64,000 nt of DNA from Patiria pectinifera. Taxonomy: Eukaryota > Echinodermata > Asteroidea > Valvatida > Asterinidae. The first letter of the stretch is position 1; each line of letters opens with the position of its first letter. The DNA is taken from the NCBI GenBank assembly GCA_029964075.1, contig CM057149.1, positions 30,642,197 to 30,706,196 on the forward strand, given 5' to 3'. The position numbers and the translations under genes were made by a program. Under the pieces are notes generated by a model, which ran no database searches, was not told the origin of the DNA, and saw nothing but the letters and a program-made list of their open reading frames with translations. Shown piece after piece: positions 10,174 to 21,545 of this stretch.

Positions 10174-11334
10174 ATGGAGACTCTTGCACCTAATAGCAAC
10201 GGTACTGATGCGGTTGATGCCGTGGATAATGGTGATACTTTCACGATATTTGAGGTGGTGTGTACGTTCGCCATGACTGTTTTGGGTGTTCCCGGTAACT
10301 GCCTCATCTTACGTGTGTACCACGCCAAGTGTCGCCGGACGACCACCCACATCTTCATCATGGCGCTGGCCTGGGCCGATCTCTTGGCTTGCTTACTGTC
10401 CATACTCACGGCGGCTTCGCAGGTCATGAGGCTGGCCGGGACACCGATGCCTCGAGCTGTGGACAACGCGATTGTGTACGTCAGAGCCGTTCCCCTTACC
10501 GTTTCGCTTTTTATCACGGTCATGATCGCCATCGATCGTTACGACTGCACGTGCCGTTCTCTTCGACGCGTCCTAAACCAGAGGCGGGCCAAGATGGCAG
10601 TACTATGTTCCCTGGTCTTCTCCGTCTTAATTAGCATCCCTTTTTTCCTGGGCTATGTCTATCCCAACAGCTTGGTCATCAAGAAAACGGGGATTGTAAC
10701 CCAATACCTAACTTTCTTCATGGCGGTTAGCTCAGTGACATTTTGTTATGGCAACGTGTACTGGAAAATCAGCCAACAGGTTCGAGTTGGAGTGGGCGAC
10801 AACGGCACCAACATCGGTTCGAGAAATGCGGCCACAAAGGCGCCTCCTTCGAACAGTACCAGCGAAACCATGTCCGCAGCGATTGTTCTCCGGACACGGA
10901 TGGTAAATGTAGCCGACCGTAGTCTGCTTGGAGACAGCAGCGGTGGAGCGGCCCCATCAACGGCACCGGCACTTGACGCCTGGCAAGCCCGAGAGACCGC
11001 GGACGCAGCAGACACGCCTCGTCGAGTACCACTAGGGCGTCAATTGGAAGGGGGACGCAGCTTGAACGCCAACCTGCAGCGGAAGACCACAAGAATGCTC
11101 TTCATCACCAGTGTGGTGTTCCTGCTGACCTGGCTGCCGTATTGGATCTATTTGGCAGTCTATATGGCGGCTCTGTCGGGCGCACAGATAGACCCCGCGG
11201 TATACCAAGTGTTCAGTTACCTGAGGTACACAGTGTACGTCAACAACGTCGTTAACCCGTTCATTTACGGCCTCGCCAACAGCCGATTCCGGAAAGATTG
11301 TCTGGACGTAATTCGCAAGCTGAAACGGTGTTGA
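10174..11334 (+). CDS. Class A GPCR, orphan, receptor 2 (tandem duplicate of receptor 1)
   Basis: A 386-residue paralogue of receptor 1 with the same helices and motifs: GVPGNCL in TM1, an aspartate in TM2, DRYDC after TM3, LTWLP in TM6 and NPFIYG in TM7. It lacks four residues in the N-terminal tail and has small insertions in the third intracellular loop. Changes are concentrated in the N-terminus, extracellular loop 2 (for example the segment after TM4) and loop 3, while the helices are almost unchanged. It also lacks the TM3/loop-2 cysteine pair. The TATA box and 5' flank are duplicated with it, so receptors 1 and 2 are likely to be expressed similarly. The ligand is unknown. Confidence 0.92.
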   Translation: METLAPNSNGTDAVDAVDNGDTFTIFEVVCTFAMTVLGVPGNCLILRVYHAKCRRTTTHIFIMALAWADLLACLLSILTAASQVMRLAGTPMPRAVDNAIVYVRAVPLTVSLFITVMIAIDRYDCTCRSLRRVLNQRRAKMAVLCSLVFSVLISIPFFLGYVYPNSLVIKKTGIVTQYLTFFMAVSSVTFCYGNVYWKISQQVRVGVGDNGTNIGSRNAATKAPPSNSTSETMSAAIVLRTRMVNVADRSLLGDSSGGAAPSTAPALDAWQARETADAADTPRRVPLGRQLEGGRSLNANLQRKTTRMLFITSVVFLLTWLPYWIYLAVYMAALSGAQIDPAVYQVFSYLRYTVYVNNVVNPFIYGLANSRFRKDCLDVIRKLKRC

Positions 11335-12368
11335 GTTTTGTCTAACTTTGAGGACTGTATTATATTATCCGCATGGTAATGTAGAGCAGTGTATGTGAAT
11401 GACTTTCAAATTTCAATTATTGTCGAACATTTACTGAGACAAATAACTCCACCAACACAATAAAACTGCGCTTATCATATATCAACAAATACATTCACAA
11501 ATTGGCCTAGATTATCACGCAGCAAAACCCCGAATTCTACCAATTGTATTTACCTGATGCACACTTAACGCCTAAAATGACTTTATATACTTGGCATTAC
11601 GTCTGGTATCAAATGTAACAATTGTAAGCTTCAATTTTAGGACTTTTAATAAAAACAAGTTCTGCAAGCGTTTTGCTGGTAAGAAAAAAACCGACAACGC
11701 AATTTTACATTTGGAAACACCAAAGTAATTGCGAATTATAGTCATAGCGTCAACGAAATAATATCCATTTTGGCAACGTGATCAGATTCGATTATTGAGA
11801 TAAAATGGCAGATTCTTTAGGTCTTGGAATCAGACGAGTACCGCGCGCCCTCCCCAATGCGCCCATGCACCGAAATTATTGGGAAAAAATGTGAATATAC
11901 TAAACACAACTATTTCGTATCTTAATTCCGTCCAAGCATTAACAAACAACAATTACTGCTGCTTGTAATATAGCGTCACGCTTCCTTTCAATGGGGAACA
12001 TTGACTTGTTTTTTTTTGCCATTCAATTTGACGATAAACGGAGCACAAATAAAGTTTTGTCTGTCTTAAATTTGATTTGGGTTGCGAATACCAAGGAAGT
12101 GTGGCTCGCGACAAGATTGAACTGCCCAGAGATCGTAACTTAATTGTCGATTGATTGAAGACGCGACCGACCTCATTTGGGCGGAAACGGAGGAGTCACG
12201 GCTGAACTTCGCACACTGAGCACGAAAACCCAAAGACGTACGAATCACTTGTAGGTTGGTATAGCACACGAATGAATAGCTGCACGTATTTTTGTAGAGA
12301 TTATTTTCAGCCGAATAGATATCTTTGTCACAACCGAAAACATTGAATCAGTTTGACCAATTTCACAA
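11335..12368. other. Intergenic region between receptors 2 and 3
   Basis: The first 150 bp are shared with the 3' flank of receptor 1. The rest is AT-rich and I see no conserved reading frame, RNA gene or obvious repeat in it. Confidence 0.5.
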
Positions 12369-13567
12369 ATGGATGGCTCATGGCTTGCAAACATTAACCA
12401 GGCAAGTACAACAGCGCTGCTTGTGTTCAGTGTGTCAGTTACTGCCCTGGGTGTACCCGGTAACTGCCTCATCCTCGGAGTATACTGGAGAAAATCACGC
12501 AAGTCTAGCACCAATATTCTCATCATGGCACTCTCTATAGCAGATTTGATTGTCTGCCTGCTTCGTCCGTACGACGTCGCGCGTTTGACGTAACACAACT
12601 CACATTCGTCGGTTATTTCAAATGTCTCGACTACACGAGTCTAGCAACTTCTGTCATAATCACGGGTGTAATCGCTCTGGATCGCTACGACTGTGTTTGT
12701 CGACCAAACCGCCGCATGTTCAATTCCAGTCGCACCGTGAAAGCCCTGTTCTCCTCCATTACTTTCGCTGTTGCAGTAAACGTACCGTTGTGCTTAACGG
12801 AGACCGTGGGAGCATGGACGCCACTCCTCGTGCTTTCTAACGTTTTGCAGATGATTTGGTACGTTGTCGCCCTAGCGATGATATCAATGTGCTACATAAA
12901 GGTGTTCTTGACGATACACAGACATCAAATTCGAATTGATGCGAGATCTACAAGAACCGACCGGCGAGTGCCCAGGAGACCGCAATCTGGCCTGATCATT
13001 GCATCGGTGTCACGCGCTCTGAACGAGCAAGCAGACCCAGGCGTTGATCCGCCTCGTAATGAGTCCAACAGAAGCCACGGAGGGTCTGGAAGCACCGGCC
13101 GTCAAAGTGAAACGTTCCAGAGTAGAGGAACGCTCACATCAACCCTATCCAAGACCATCTCCGAGGTCGGTGGCGCAATGAACAACGACCGTCCTGTTGC
13201 TGGACCTGCTCAATCAAGAACTGGTGACAAATCAACGAAATTTAGAACTTCCCGATCAGTTTGGGCGCCAACCGCCGAACGTAGACTCCGCGTCCGGGCA
13301 CCACCACCACTTCAGCGGCGTACAACCCTCATGCTTTTCGTCACCAGCCTGGTATTCGTCCTCTCCTGGCTGCCGTGTGGGGTCATGCTCATTCAAAGAA
13401 CCATCACTGGTGCAAACTCGGCTACTCTGGAGACTCTCTCGTACCTGTTGTATCTGAACAACGCCATCAATCCCTGCATCTACGGCGTGGCTAACAGACG
13501 ATTTCGACACGACTGTCGAGATATCTTCCGCAGGATACGGCAGAGATGCAAACTTAGGAAAACTTAA
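12369..13567 (+). pseudogene. Class A GPCR, receptor 3, with one frameshift
   Basis: A diverged member of the same receptor family, about 400 codons long. The first frame (12369-12595) covers the short N-terminus, TM1 (LGVPGNCLILGVY) and TM2 (ALSIADLIVC), then stops after RPYDVARLT. The rest (about 12583-13567) continues in another frame through TM3 with DRYDC, TM4, TM5, a long third loop, TM6 (LSWLPCG) and TM7 (NNAINPCIYGV). The single indel near 12580-12590 lies in the TM2-TM3 loop. No splice signals explain it. All other motifs are intact, so this is a recent pseudogene or a sequencing error. The tail is basic. Confidence 0.8.
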
Positions 13568-14755
13568 AGGTACTGTAGCCTAATAATTATGCTTTCAAGG
13601 ATTGTTTTAGTTCGCAACGACGTGGGTCATGAAAAAAATAAGGTGTTTGGTGTTAAAGGTGTTCGGTGTTCCCCAACCTTTGATTAAAACATTTAAAAGA
13701 GACTGACTCTAGTAAAAATTGTGTTTGGAATTAACACGCCGATCACGCCGTATGTCCAACTTGTCTTTTGATCTTCTGCTAGGTAGGCCTACACAAACTG
13801 CATACAGTTGGGTTCGCTTGGGAGTTTGGTATAAATGATGGAAATGCTATTGTACAGAGTGTCAATGGTACCTTGTCTTGTCTGGTACCTGTACCCCAAT
13901 GTACTTGCCCTTATGCACAATTATTACCAATATTATTTTGACCATGCACAAAGTATTGTGCACCAACGCAGTTTGGCAATGTCACCAAAAATGTCAACCA
14001 TATTGGAGGAAGTTAATTTTTGCTATAATTTCTGGGCATAAATCTGACAACGTTTCCTTTGTTTTGTATGAGAACAAAATGAATTTGTGTAAGTATTTTG
14101 GCATCCCATTGATGAATATTATATGACCTTATAGTCAGGTCCCTATCTGTAAATGACTTAAAACGAAGACCTTTTTTCCAGCCGTTACATTGTAGGTTGC
14201 TAAAGAACTTATTTTAATGGGAAAATGCAATGAACTTTTTTGAAACGCAATCCTTTAGAATGCACCTTGTGTCCCGTTTAACCTCCTTTTCAATTTTCGT
14301 TTTGTCATTTTCAAGGGGTATTCTGATGCCTTTAGGGGTTTTTACGCTAATGTAAATATCCATATTCATGAGCAAATGTGTGGTGTCGTTTCAGGCCGAA
14401 ACATCAATGTTACAGATATGATTCTATTTCAGTAGAATTTTGAATATTTTACTGTTGTAAATTTTCTTTGCTTTGGTGATTTGTTGTTGTGTCAGTACAT
14501 GGCAGGAAGCTAATGAGGAAATGTTTCTCATAAATTATTTCAATGAACACATTTTTGGGTTCACTATTTGAACAGAAAACCCCTAAACTGAACAGTGTCT
14601 TCCTGAAATGACATCACAACAACAGTTGTCCGGAAAAACATGAAAAATATTTTAATGTTTAAAGAAGTGCACTTTCCAATAAAATTGGCCCCCCAAAAAA
14701 GGAATTTCAATTAGTTTTCGTCCATTTAGGAGGAGTATAAGTTGCACAAAATGTG
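13568..14755. other. Intergenic region downstream of receptor 3
   Basis: No convincing gene. The part from about 14310 resembles the TTAA-flanked element at 23651-24222 (shared gctaat and ccatattcatgagc-type motifs), so a decayed copy may lie here. The segment 14580-14730 is paralogous to 26530-26670 and marks the left end of the duplicated receptor 4/5 unit. Confidence 0.5.
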
Positions 14756-14758
14756 TTA

Positions 14759-16154
14759 GGCCCCTTTCACACAGGGCTGCGACCTTTGTACTACCTATGA
14801 GCGACCAAAAATAGTCAGGACGCTCAATGGTCGCCTACATCCTAGCCTTTCGCCAAGGTCATCGTGGCTTAACTTGCCGGCATTAGACAAAGCGGCGAAA
14901 TCGCGAAGCGACTGGAGCGGGAGACCACGCGTGTGGCGAAGCCACGAGGGCCTTTTCCGACTTGTCAAGAATTTGTTTATGTTTTTCTTTATAATCTCGA
15001 TTTTTTTGCTACCCAAAAAGGGTAGCAAAATTCCAACCAATCTTCAGCCTTTTAGTGCGCGCGTGGCTACTACCTGGACGCGTTGACGCGTCTGGATGCT
15101 TGCACAAATTTTAAAACAAAAAATGCGATTCTAGTTTTCCACGAGATCGTGACCGTCTAATTGTTCTTACATTACCTTATTTTAATTTAACTTATAAAAG
15201 TATTTCAAGAAATTATTTGAGTGTATGAAGTTATTTTTCATCTGAACTTACAGTTATTTGCTCTTACGTTTTCCTTACTCGCCCTTCTTTCGCAAATGGA
15301 AGTGACTAGGCAAAATCCGCGTTGTGATTGGTTAACCTTTCAGCACTCTTCTTATTTGCATAAAAACTATGAATAATTCAACCAAATCAAGTTCGAAAAG
15401 GCCTCGTGGCTTCGCCACTCGTGCGTGCTGACTTAATTTTTGCTCCAGTCGCTTCGGGCTTTCGCAGTTCCGTCGCTCTAAGCCACGATGACCTTGGCGA
15501 AAGGCTACCTAAACCCAGAAAATCCTGTTTCTATGTAACTGCTCCAGCGATCCTTGTGCCTCCCTTGAACCACCAAAACTGCAATTGTCGGGCGTTTTCA
15601 TGTCGAGCTACGAGCGACCTGTGCGTCCACTGAGCCACTTGCCTGCCTCCCCTGTGCTTCCCCTGTGCAACCTACGGCCATGGTGGCTCAAGGGTTGCCG
15701 TGGTTGCCGAATGGAGGCACAACGGTCGCCACAGTCATCGTTCAATGCACGCTATACGTCGGCCAAAGGAGGCACAAAGGAGGCACAAGGGAGGCAGAAG
15801 CATCGCCCAGATTGACTGTAAAATTTGCAACAGAACGCATCTATTAGGTGGCGACCATTGGACAACCATTGTGCATCCATTCTGCAACTACGGCAATGCT
15901 TGTGCCTCCCTTCTGCCTCATTTGAGCCACCTTTGAGCAACAAACCTCCTCGGCGACCTTTGTGGGACTGTTTTGAACATGTTCAAAAATTTACGGCGAC
16001 CATGGCGTCCATGGCGATGTCTGAACATCCTTTGTACCACCTTTGAACGACCTAGGCAACCATTCGGCCTCCTTTGAGCCTCCAACGGCGACCTGGCCAG
16101 TTTTATGGTCGCACAAGGGAGGCCCAAAAGTCGCAGCACTGTGTAAAGGGGGTC
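14759..16154. mobile_element. Non-autonomous Harbinger-like DNA transposon with nested MITE
   Basis: The terminal inverted repeats are ggcccctttcacacaggg at the left and the complement of actgtgtaaagggggtc at the right, extending through gctgcgacc/ggtcgcagc apart from small differences. The element is flanked by TTA on both sides (14756-14758 and 16155-16157), the target pattern of PIF/Harbinger elements. Removing the nested MITE leaves about 720 bp rich in cctccctt and gcgacc-type motifs, with no transposase. Superfamily assignment rests only on ends and target site. Confidence 0.65.
14843..15507. mobile_element. 665-bp MITE, copy A, nested in the Harbinger-like element
   Basis: The ends are tagcctttcgcc and ggcgaaaggcta, with inverted similarity reaching about 120 bp inward (both arms contain gcgactggag or its complement and a gccacgaggcc-type motif). 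The flanks are cctacatcc and cctaaaccc, a 9-bp duplication with two differences. The same element occurs at 19850-20518. A 9-bp target site fits Mutator-like elements, but no transposase is present. Confidence 0.75.
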
Positions 16155-16157
16155 TTA

Positions 16158-16972
16158 GAAACAGCCGACATGTCATCGTGAACTTTTATCGAGACATTTG
16201 ATTTGCTCTTTGTCTTTTGTACAAAAAAACAAACAATCGCTCCACTTTTTAGATTGAGGTATACGTGCGCACGATCACATTGCTAAGTTTATTGGAGTAA
16301 ACTAATGCGTTTTTTTATTCAAGCAAGACATTAATCAATTTTAATAGCCAACTCCTTGGATGCCACATTCATCAAATCACATTGTTTGTACAACATGGAC
16401 GTGCTTCATGGCAACCAAAACGAACACTGCCCCGATTATAAATTGAAGCACATTGAAGTTCCACATTCACGTTGGCATATTAATTCAACAAAATCACAGC
16501 ACGCGGTGCGCGGCTCGACTTTTTAGGGCACTTTCTTAGTTAATTAGACATACAGCACAGCAAGCCTGTATTAAAAAATAATGGGTTGATATTATTTTGG
16601 TTTGAAAAGTTTTCGTCTCCAAACGCAAGCTTCGATAATTGATGATTCTCCTGCACACTCAAAAACTGCCCGTCTAACCGTACTAGTTGTGTGTACAGAA
16701 TTTATATCGGTAATTTAGTTAGCCTTAGTTTAATCATGGAGCAAGAATGGTTTGAAATTTAGAAGTCGCCAGGACTTGGCAGTGGACGTCAAGACACATA
16801 CATTGCAGAGAAGTCCAGGACCACACGTGCATTCCTAAGCAGCGATGCACCAGGCTCCATTCTGCCGCGAAAATCTTACGTGAAGGAGCTTAGGCCTATG
16901 CTTAAATAACTACATTAGGTGATTCGAATTAGTTATTTTATGTGTTTTCGGGTTTGTCCCGTTGATAGCACA
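16158..16972. repeat. 5' flank of receptor 4, duplicated upstream of receptor 5
   Basis: Matches 27100-27900 closely, including ggctcgactttttagggc and the stretch just before the start codon (gtgaaggagcttaggcc). It probably contains the promoter. No clear TATA box is seen; cttaaataac about 70 bp before the ATG is a weak candidate. Confidence 0.7.
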
Positions 16973-17499
16973 ATGGATGAATCGTTTTTGGAAAACATCA
17001 CTTCAGACGTTCCCAACGCAGAGATATCACATGACAGGACACAAACTGCGGCTCGGCTGATTTTATTCACCTGCGTCGTGGTCGTGGGCATACCCGGTAA
17101 CTGCCTCATCATCCGAGTGTTTTGGGGGAAAACCATCAAGTCAAGCACCTATGTCCTCATCATAGGACTGGCCACTGCCGATCTTGTAGTATGCTTGCTC
17201 AAGATTTGGGACATCGCGTTGCTGTCGCTTAGCTTGGCCGGAGTAAGCGTGGAACATCTCACTGTTTCTTCCGTCAGTGCTGTGTATACGGCCAATACGG
17301 CGTCCGTTACGAAAACTGCGGTAATCGCGCTGGATCGCTACGACTGCGTGTGCCGTCCCCAACGGCGTCTCTTGACCGCCTGCCTGGCAAAGAAAGCCCT
17401 GCTGGCCTGTGTCGCTGCCTCGGTGGTGACCAACATACCGTTGTACATACAACTGGCACTAAACGACAGATATGGTGTACTATAAAGGACACCTATCTG

Positions 17500-18585
17500 T
17501 TATCGTCGTGCGTGTGGGGAGCTCCGTCGTGCCTGTGAGCAGGTCCGTCGTGCCTGTGAGCAGGTCCGTCGTGCCTGTGAGCAGGTCCGTCGTGCCTGTG
17601 AGCAGGTCCGTCGTGCCTGTGAGCAGGTCCGTCGTGCCTGTGAGCAGGTCCGTCGTGTTTGTGAGCAGACCGTCGTGCCTGTGAGCAGGTCCGTCGTGCC
17701 TGTGAGCAGGTCCGTCGTGTTTGTGAGCAGACCGTCGTGCGTGTGAGTAAACCCGTCGTGCCTGTGAGCAAGTCCGTCGTATTTGTGAGCAGAGCGTCGT
17801 ACGTGTGAGTAAAACCGTCGTGCCTGTGAGCAAGTCCGTCGTGTTTGTGAGCAGACCGTCGTGCGTGTGAGTAAAACCGTCGTGCCTGTGAGCAGGTCCG
17901 TCGTGTTTGTGAGCAGACCGTCGTGCGTGTGAGTAAAACCGTCGTGCCTGTGAGCAGGTCCGTCGTGTTTGTGAGCAGACCGTCGTGCGTGTGAGTAAAA
18001 CCGTCGTGCCTGTGAGCAGGTCCGTCGTGTTTGTGAGCAGACCGTCGTGCGTGTGAGTAAAACCGTCGTGCCTGTGAGCAGGTCCGTCGTGTTTGTGAGC
18101 AGACCGTCGTGCGTGTGAGTAAAACCGTCGTGCCTGTGAGCAGGTCCGTCGTGTTTGTGAGCAGACCGTCGTGCGTGTGAGTAAAACCGTCGTGCCTGTG
18201 AGCAGGTCCGTCGTGTTTGTGAGCAGACCGTCGTGCGTGTGAGTAAAACCGTCGTGCCTGTGAGCAGGTCCGTCGTGTTTGTGAGCAGGTCCGTCGTGCG
18301 TGTGGGGAGGTCCGTCGTGTTTGTGAGTAAAACCGTCGTACGTGTGAGTAAAGCCGTCGTGTTTGTGAGTAAAACCGTCGTGCGTGTGAGTAAAACCGTC
18401 GTGTTTGTGAGTAAAACCGTCGTGCCTGTGAGTAGAACCGTCGTGTTTGTGAGTAAAACCGTCGTGCGTGTGAGTAAAACCGTCGTGTTTGTGAGTAAAA
18501 CCGTCGTGCGTGTGAGTAAAACCGTCGTGTTTGTGAGTAAAACCGTCGTGCCTGTGAGTAAAGCCGTCGTGCCTATGAGGCGCCA
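17500..18585 (-). repeat. 21-bp minisatellite, left arm of the foldback element
   Basis: About 50 units built on cgtcgtgcctgtgagcaggt with variants (tttgtgagca, cgtgtgagtaaaac). Between about 17840 and 18260 units are arranged in a higher-order repeat of about 62 bp, copied around seven times. Because the unit is 21 bp, long frames are open by chance; the - strand one (17480-18586) reads as His-Asp-Gly-Phe-Thr-His repeats. Confidence 0.9.
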
Positions 18586-18589
18586 TGTG

Positions 18590-19015
18590 TAAATAAATTA
18601 TTTAACAAAATTATTTATATATAATTCATTATTTAATATATAATGCAGTTTTCCGGTCAATTATATGTAAATAATTGTTTTGCAGTTTGCATTATATGTA
18701 AATAAATTTATTTGCCACTGCAATATTTATAGATATAATTTTTTTTGCAACCTAATTATTTACGTATATTTTGGGCAAACTAGAATTTTTATATATAATT
18801 TATTTGCAAACTTATTTTCTATATATAATTTTTGCACCCTTTTTTTAAAATTTATTTATAATTTATTTGCAACTTTTTTCATTTATATATAATTTTTGTG
18901 CACTGTATTATTTATATATAATTTATTTGGTACCTCATTATTTATATATATATATTTGGCACACTTTCATTATTTATTATATAATGCATTATATAATAAT
19001 TATTCTCAGACCACA
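18590..19015. repeat. AT-rich inner arm, left
   Basis: Rich in tatataatttattt and similar motifs. Its outer part is the reverse complement of 20640-21060, with shared landmarks ccggtcaatt/aattgaccgg and gccactgcaat/attgcagtggc. Confidence 0.8.
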
Positions 19016-19849
19016 CACAAAAACACCTTGAAACAAAAGTTTGACTTTTTGGCATAGTTTTTTTCCAGCCGCTATTTTATTTTTTTTTATTCAAATGTTA
19101 TTAACCCAAACAGTTTGGGCACATTGGCCAGAAAAAAAACGGGGGCACGTACGTTTGCCCCAAATCCTTGCCATGCTTGGCATCACTGGGCCCAAATCTT
19201 GGCACGCTAGCCAATCATTCACTGCGAATATATCCACCGCTAGAAACTACGGTTGGATACTAACCCCATCAGAACAAATTAGTGTTAGTCACAGTGTTAT
19301 TTGTCACGTGACTTGAATTTATAATACGCCTAAATTACTTAAGAATAAACTTGAAAAATGCCGAAATTTCTTAAGAATAAACTTGAAAAAAGGCACGCCG
19401 ATTTGTTTCCACCGTTGGAAAACACGGTTGGAATAAGCCCCACCAGTACTAGAGGGTGCTAGGCATAGTGTTTCTAAAGATTAAAACGAACTTGTGAAAA
19501 TTGGTCAAAATTCAAAATCTTACTTAAGAACTATTTATTTCTTTTGAATTGAGGCACTGCCCGTCGTACCCAGTAATATCTCGCCCTTAATTAATGCCTT
19601 AATGTTGGAGGCGAAGGGGATGTGGTGGGTTTATTTTCCATGTATAGCGGCTTCGAAAAGCTAAGCCGAAGTGAACTTTCTGAGCCTAATTAATGAACTT
19701 GACTTAATACACTGTATCGATATTGCTTCTTTTACCCCTTTGGGCGCGCGATCCATATCATTTTAGCGATACGAACAATTTCTCTAACCTCAATATGTCA
19801 CGTCCGCAAATAATTGGGGCGGCCAGGTGTTCCCTGGCCGCGCCCACCG
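19016..19849. other. Core of the foldback element, left of the nested MITE
   Basis: Single-copy in this window. No conserved protein is recognised; the short open frames have no visible domain. Confidence 0.4.
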
Positions 19850-20518
19850 TAGCCTTTCACCAACGCCATCGTGGCTTAACTTGCCCGCATTCAAAGCGGC
19901 GAACGCGAAGCGACTGGAGATGGAGACCACACATGCGAGTGGCGAAGCCACGAGGGCCTTTTGCAACTTGTCGAGAAATTCTCATGTTTTTCTTTATAAT
20001 CTCGCTTTTTGCTACCCCAACAGGGTAGCAAAATTCCAACCAATCATCAGCCTTTTCATGCGTGCGTGGCTACCACCCGGACGCGGACGCGTCGACACGT
20101 CACGTCGGATGCTTGCACAAAATTTAAAAACAAAAATGGCGAGTCTAGTTTTCCATGAGATCGTGACTGCGTAATTGTTATTACATTATCTTATTTTAAC
20201 TTTACTTATAAAGGTATTTCAACAAATTATTTGAGGGTATGAACTTATTTTTCATCTGAACTTACAGTTATTTGATCTTACGGTTTCCTTACTCACCCTT
20301 CTTTTAAAATGGGAGCGACTAGGCAAAATTTGCGTTGTGATAGGTTATCCTTCGGCACGCTTCTTATTTGCATAAAACTATGAATAATTCAACAAAATCA
20401 AGTTGTAAAAAGCCTCGTGGCTTTGCCACTCGTACGTGCTGACTTAATCTTTGCTCCAGTCGCTTTTGGTCTTCGCAACTCCACCGCTCTAAGCCACGAT
20501 GGCCTGGGCGAAAGGCTA
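19850..20518. mobile_element. 669-bp MITE, copy B, nested in the foldback element
   Basis: The ends are tagcctttcacc and gggcgaaaggcta, with inverted similarity over about 120 bp. It is flanked by a perfect 9-bp duplication, cgcccaccg (19841-19849 and 20519-20527). It is homologous to copy A (14843-15507) over its full length. The clean target site here confirms the element limits. Confidence 0.88.
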
Positions 20519-20639
20519 CGCCCACCGACGCGATTAGGCTACTGTTTACCGCGCACACGTACCCCATGGCAACAACCAGCTGATTGAAGAAAATTACGTG
20601 ACTGATCAACAGTATGTGTCTGTGCCGCATGATGCCTTT

Positions 20640-21060
20640 TATCTTGAAGTGATAAAATATAATATTGCATTATATAATAAATAATGCATTATATAATAAA
20701 TAATGAATTATATAATAAATAATGCATTATATATCAATAAATAAAGTGTGGAAAAAATTATATTTAAATAATAAGGTACCAAATAAATCATATAATAAAT
20801 AATTAAAGCGTGCAAAAAAAATATGTAAATAATGAGGTACCAAATAAATTATATATAAATAATAAGGTTGCATAAAATTATATATAAATAATAAGGTTGC
20901 CAAAAAAAATTATATATATAAATATTGCAGTGGCAAATAAATTTATTTACATATAATGCAAACTGCCAAACAATTATTTACATATAATTGACCGGAAAAC
21001 TGAATTATATATTTAAAAAAATGAATTATATATAAATAATTTTGTTAAATAATTTATTTA
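20640..21060. repeat. AT-rich inner arm, right
   Basis: Mirror of 18590-19015, with runs of taaataat and attatatat motifs. Confidence 0.8.
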
Positions 21061-21063
21061 CAC

Positions 21064-21545
21064 ATGGCGCCTCATAGGCACGACGGCTTTACTCACAGGC
21101 ACGACGGTTTTACTCACAAACACGACGGTTTTACTCACACGCACGACGGTTTTACTCACAAACACGACGGTTTTACTCACACGCACGACGGTTTTACTCA
21201 CAAACACGACGGTTTTACTCACACGCACGACGGTCTGCTCACAAACACGACGGACTTGCTCACAGGCACGACGGTTTTACTCACACGTACGACGCTCTGC
21301 TCACAAACACGACGGACTTGCTCACAGGCACGACGGGTTTACTCACACGTACGACGGTCTGCTCACAAACACGACGGACTTGCTCACAGGCACGACGGAG
21401 CTCCCCACACGCACGACGGTCTGCTCACAAACACGACGGACCTGCTCACAGGCACGACGGACCTGCTCACAGGCACGACGGACCTGCTCACAGGCACGAC
21501 GGACCTGCTCACAGGCACGACGGAGCTCCCCACACGCACGACGAT
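21064..21545 (+). repeat. 21-bp minisatellite, right arm of the foldback element
   Basis: About 23 units of the complement of the left-arm repeat (cacgacggttttactcacac and variants). It is less than half the length of the left arm, so the arms have changed copy number independently since they were formed. The + strand frame 21064-21567 mirrors the left-arm frame and shares its first residues (MAPHRHDGFTH). Confidence 0.9.

Noticed and set aside
17500..18585. Regular repeats resembling a CRISPR array
   Set aside because: Units are contiguous and vary gradually, there are no unique spacers, and the DNA is from an animal.
17480..18586. 368-codon open frame on the - strand
   Set aside because: It lies wholly within the 21-bp minisatellite arm; a period divisible by three keeps several frames open by chance.
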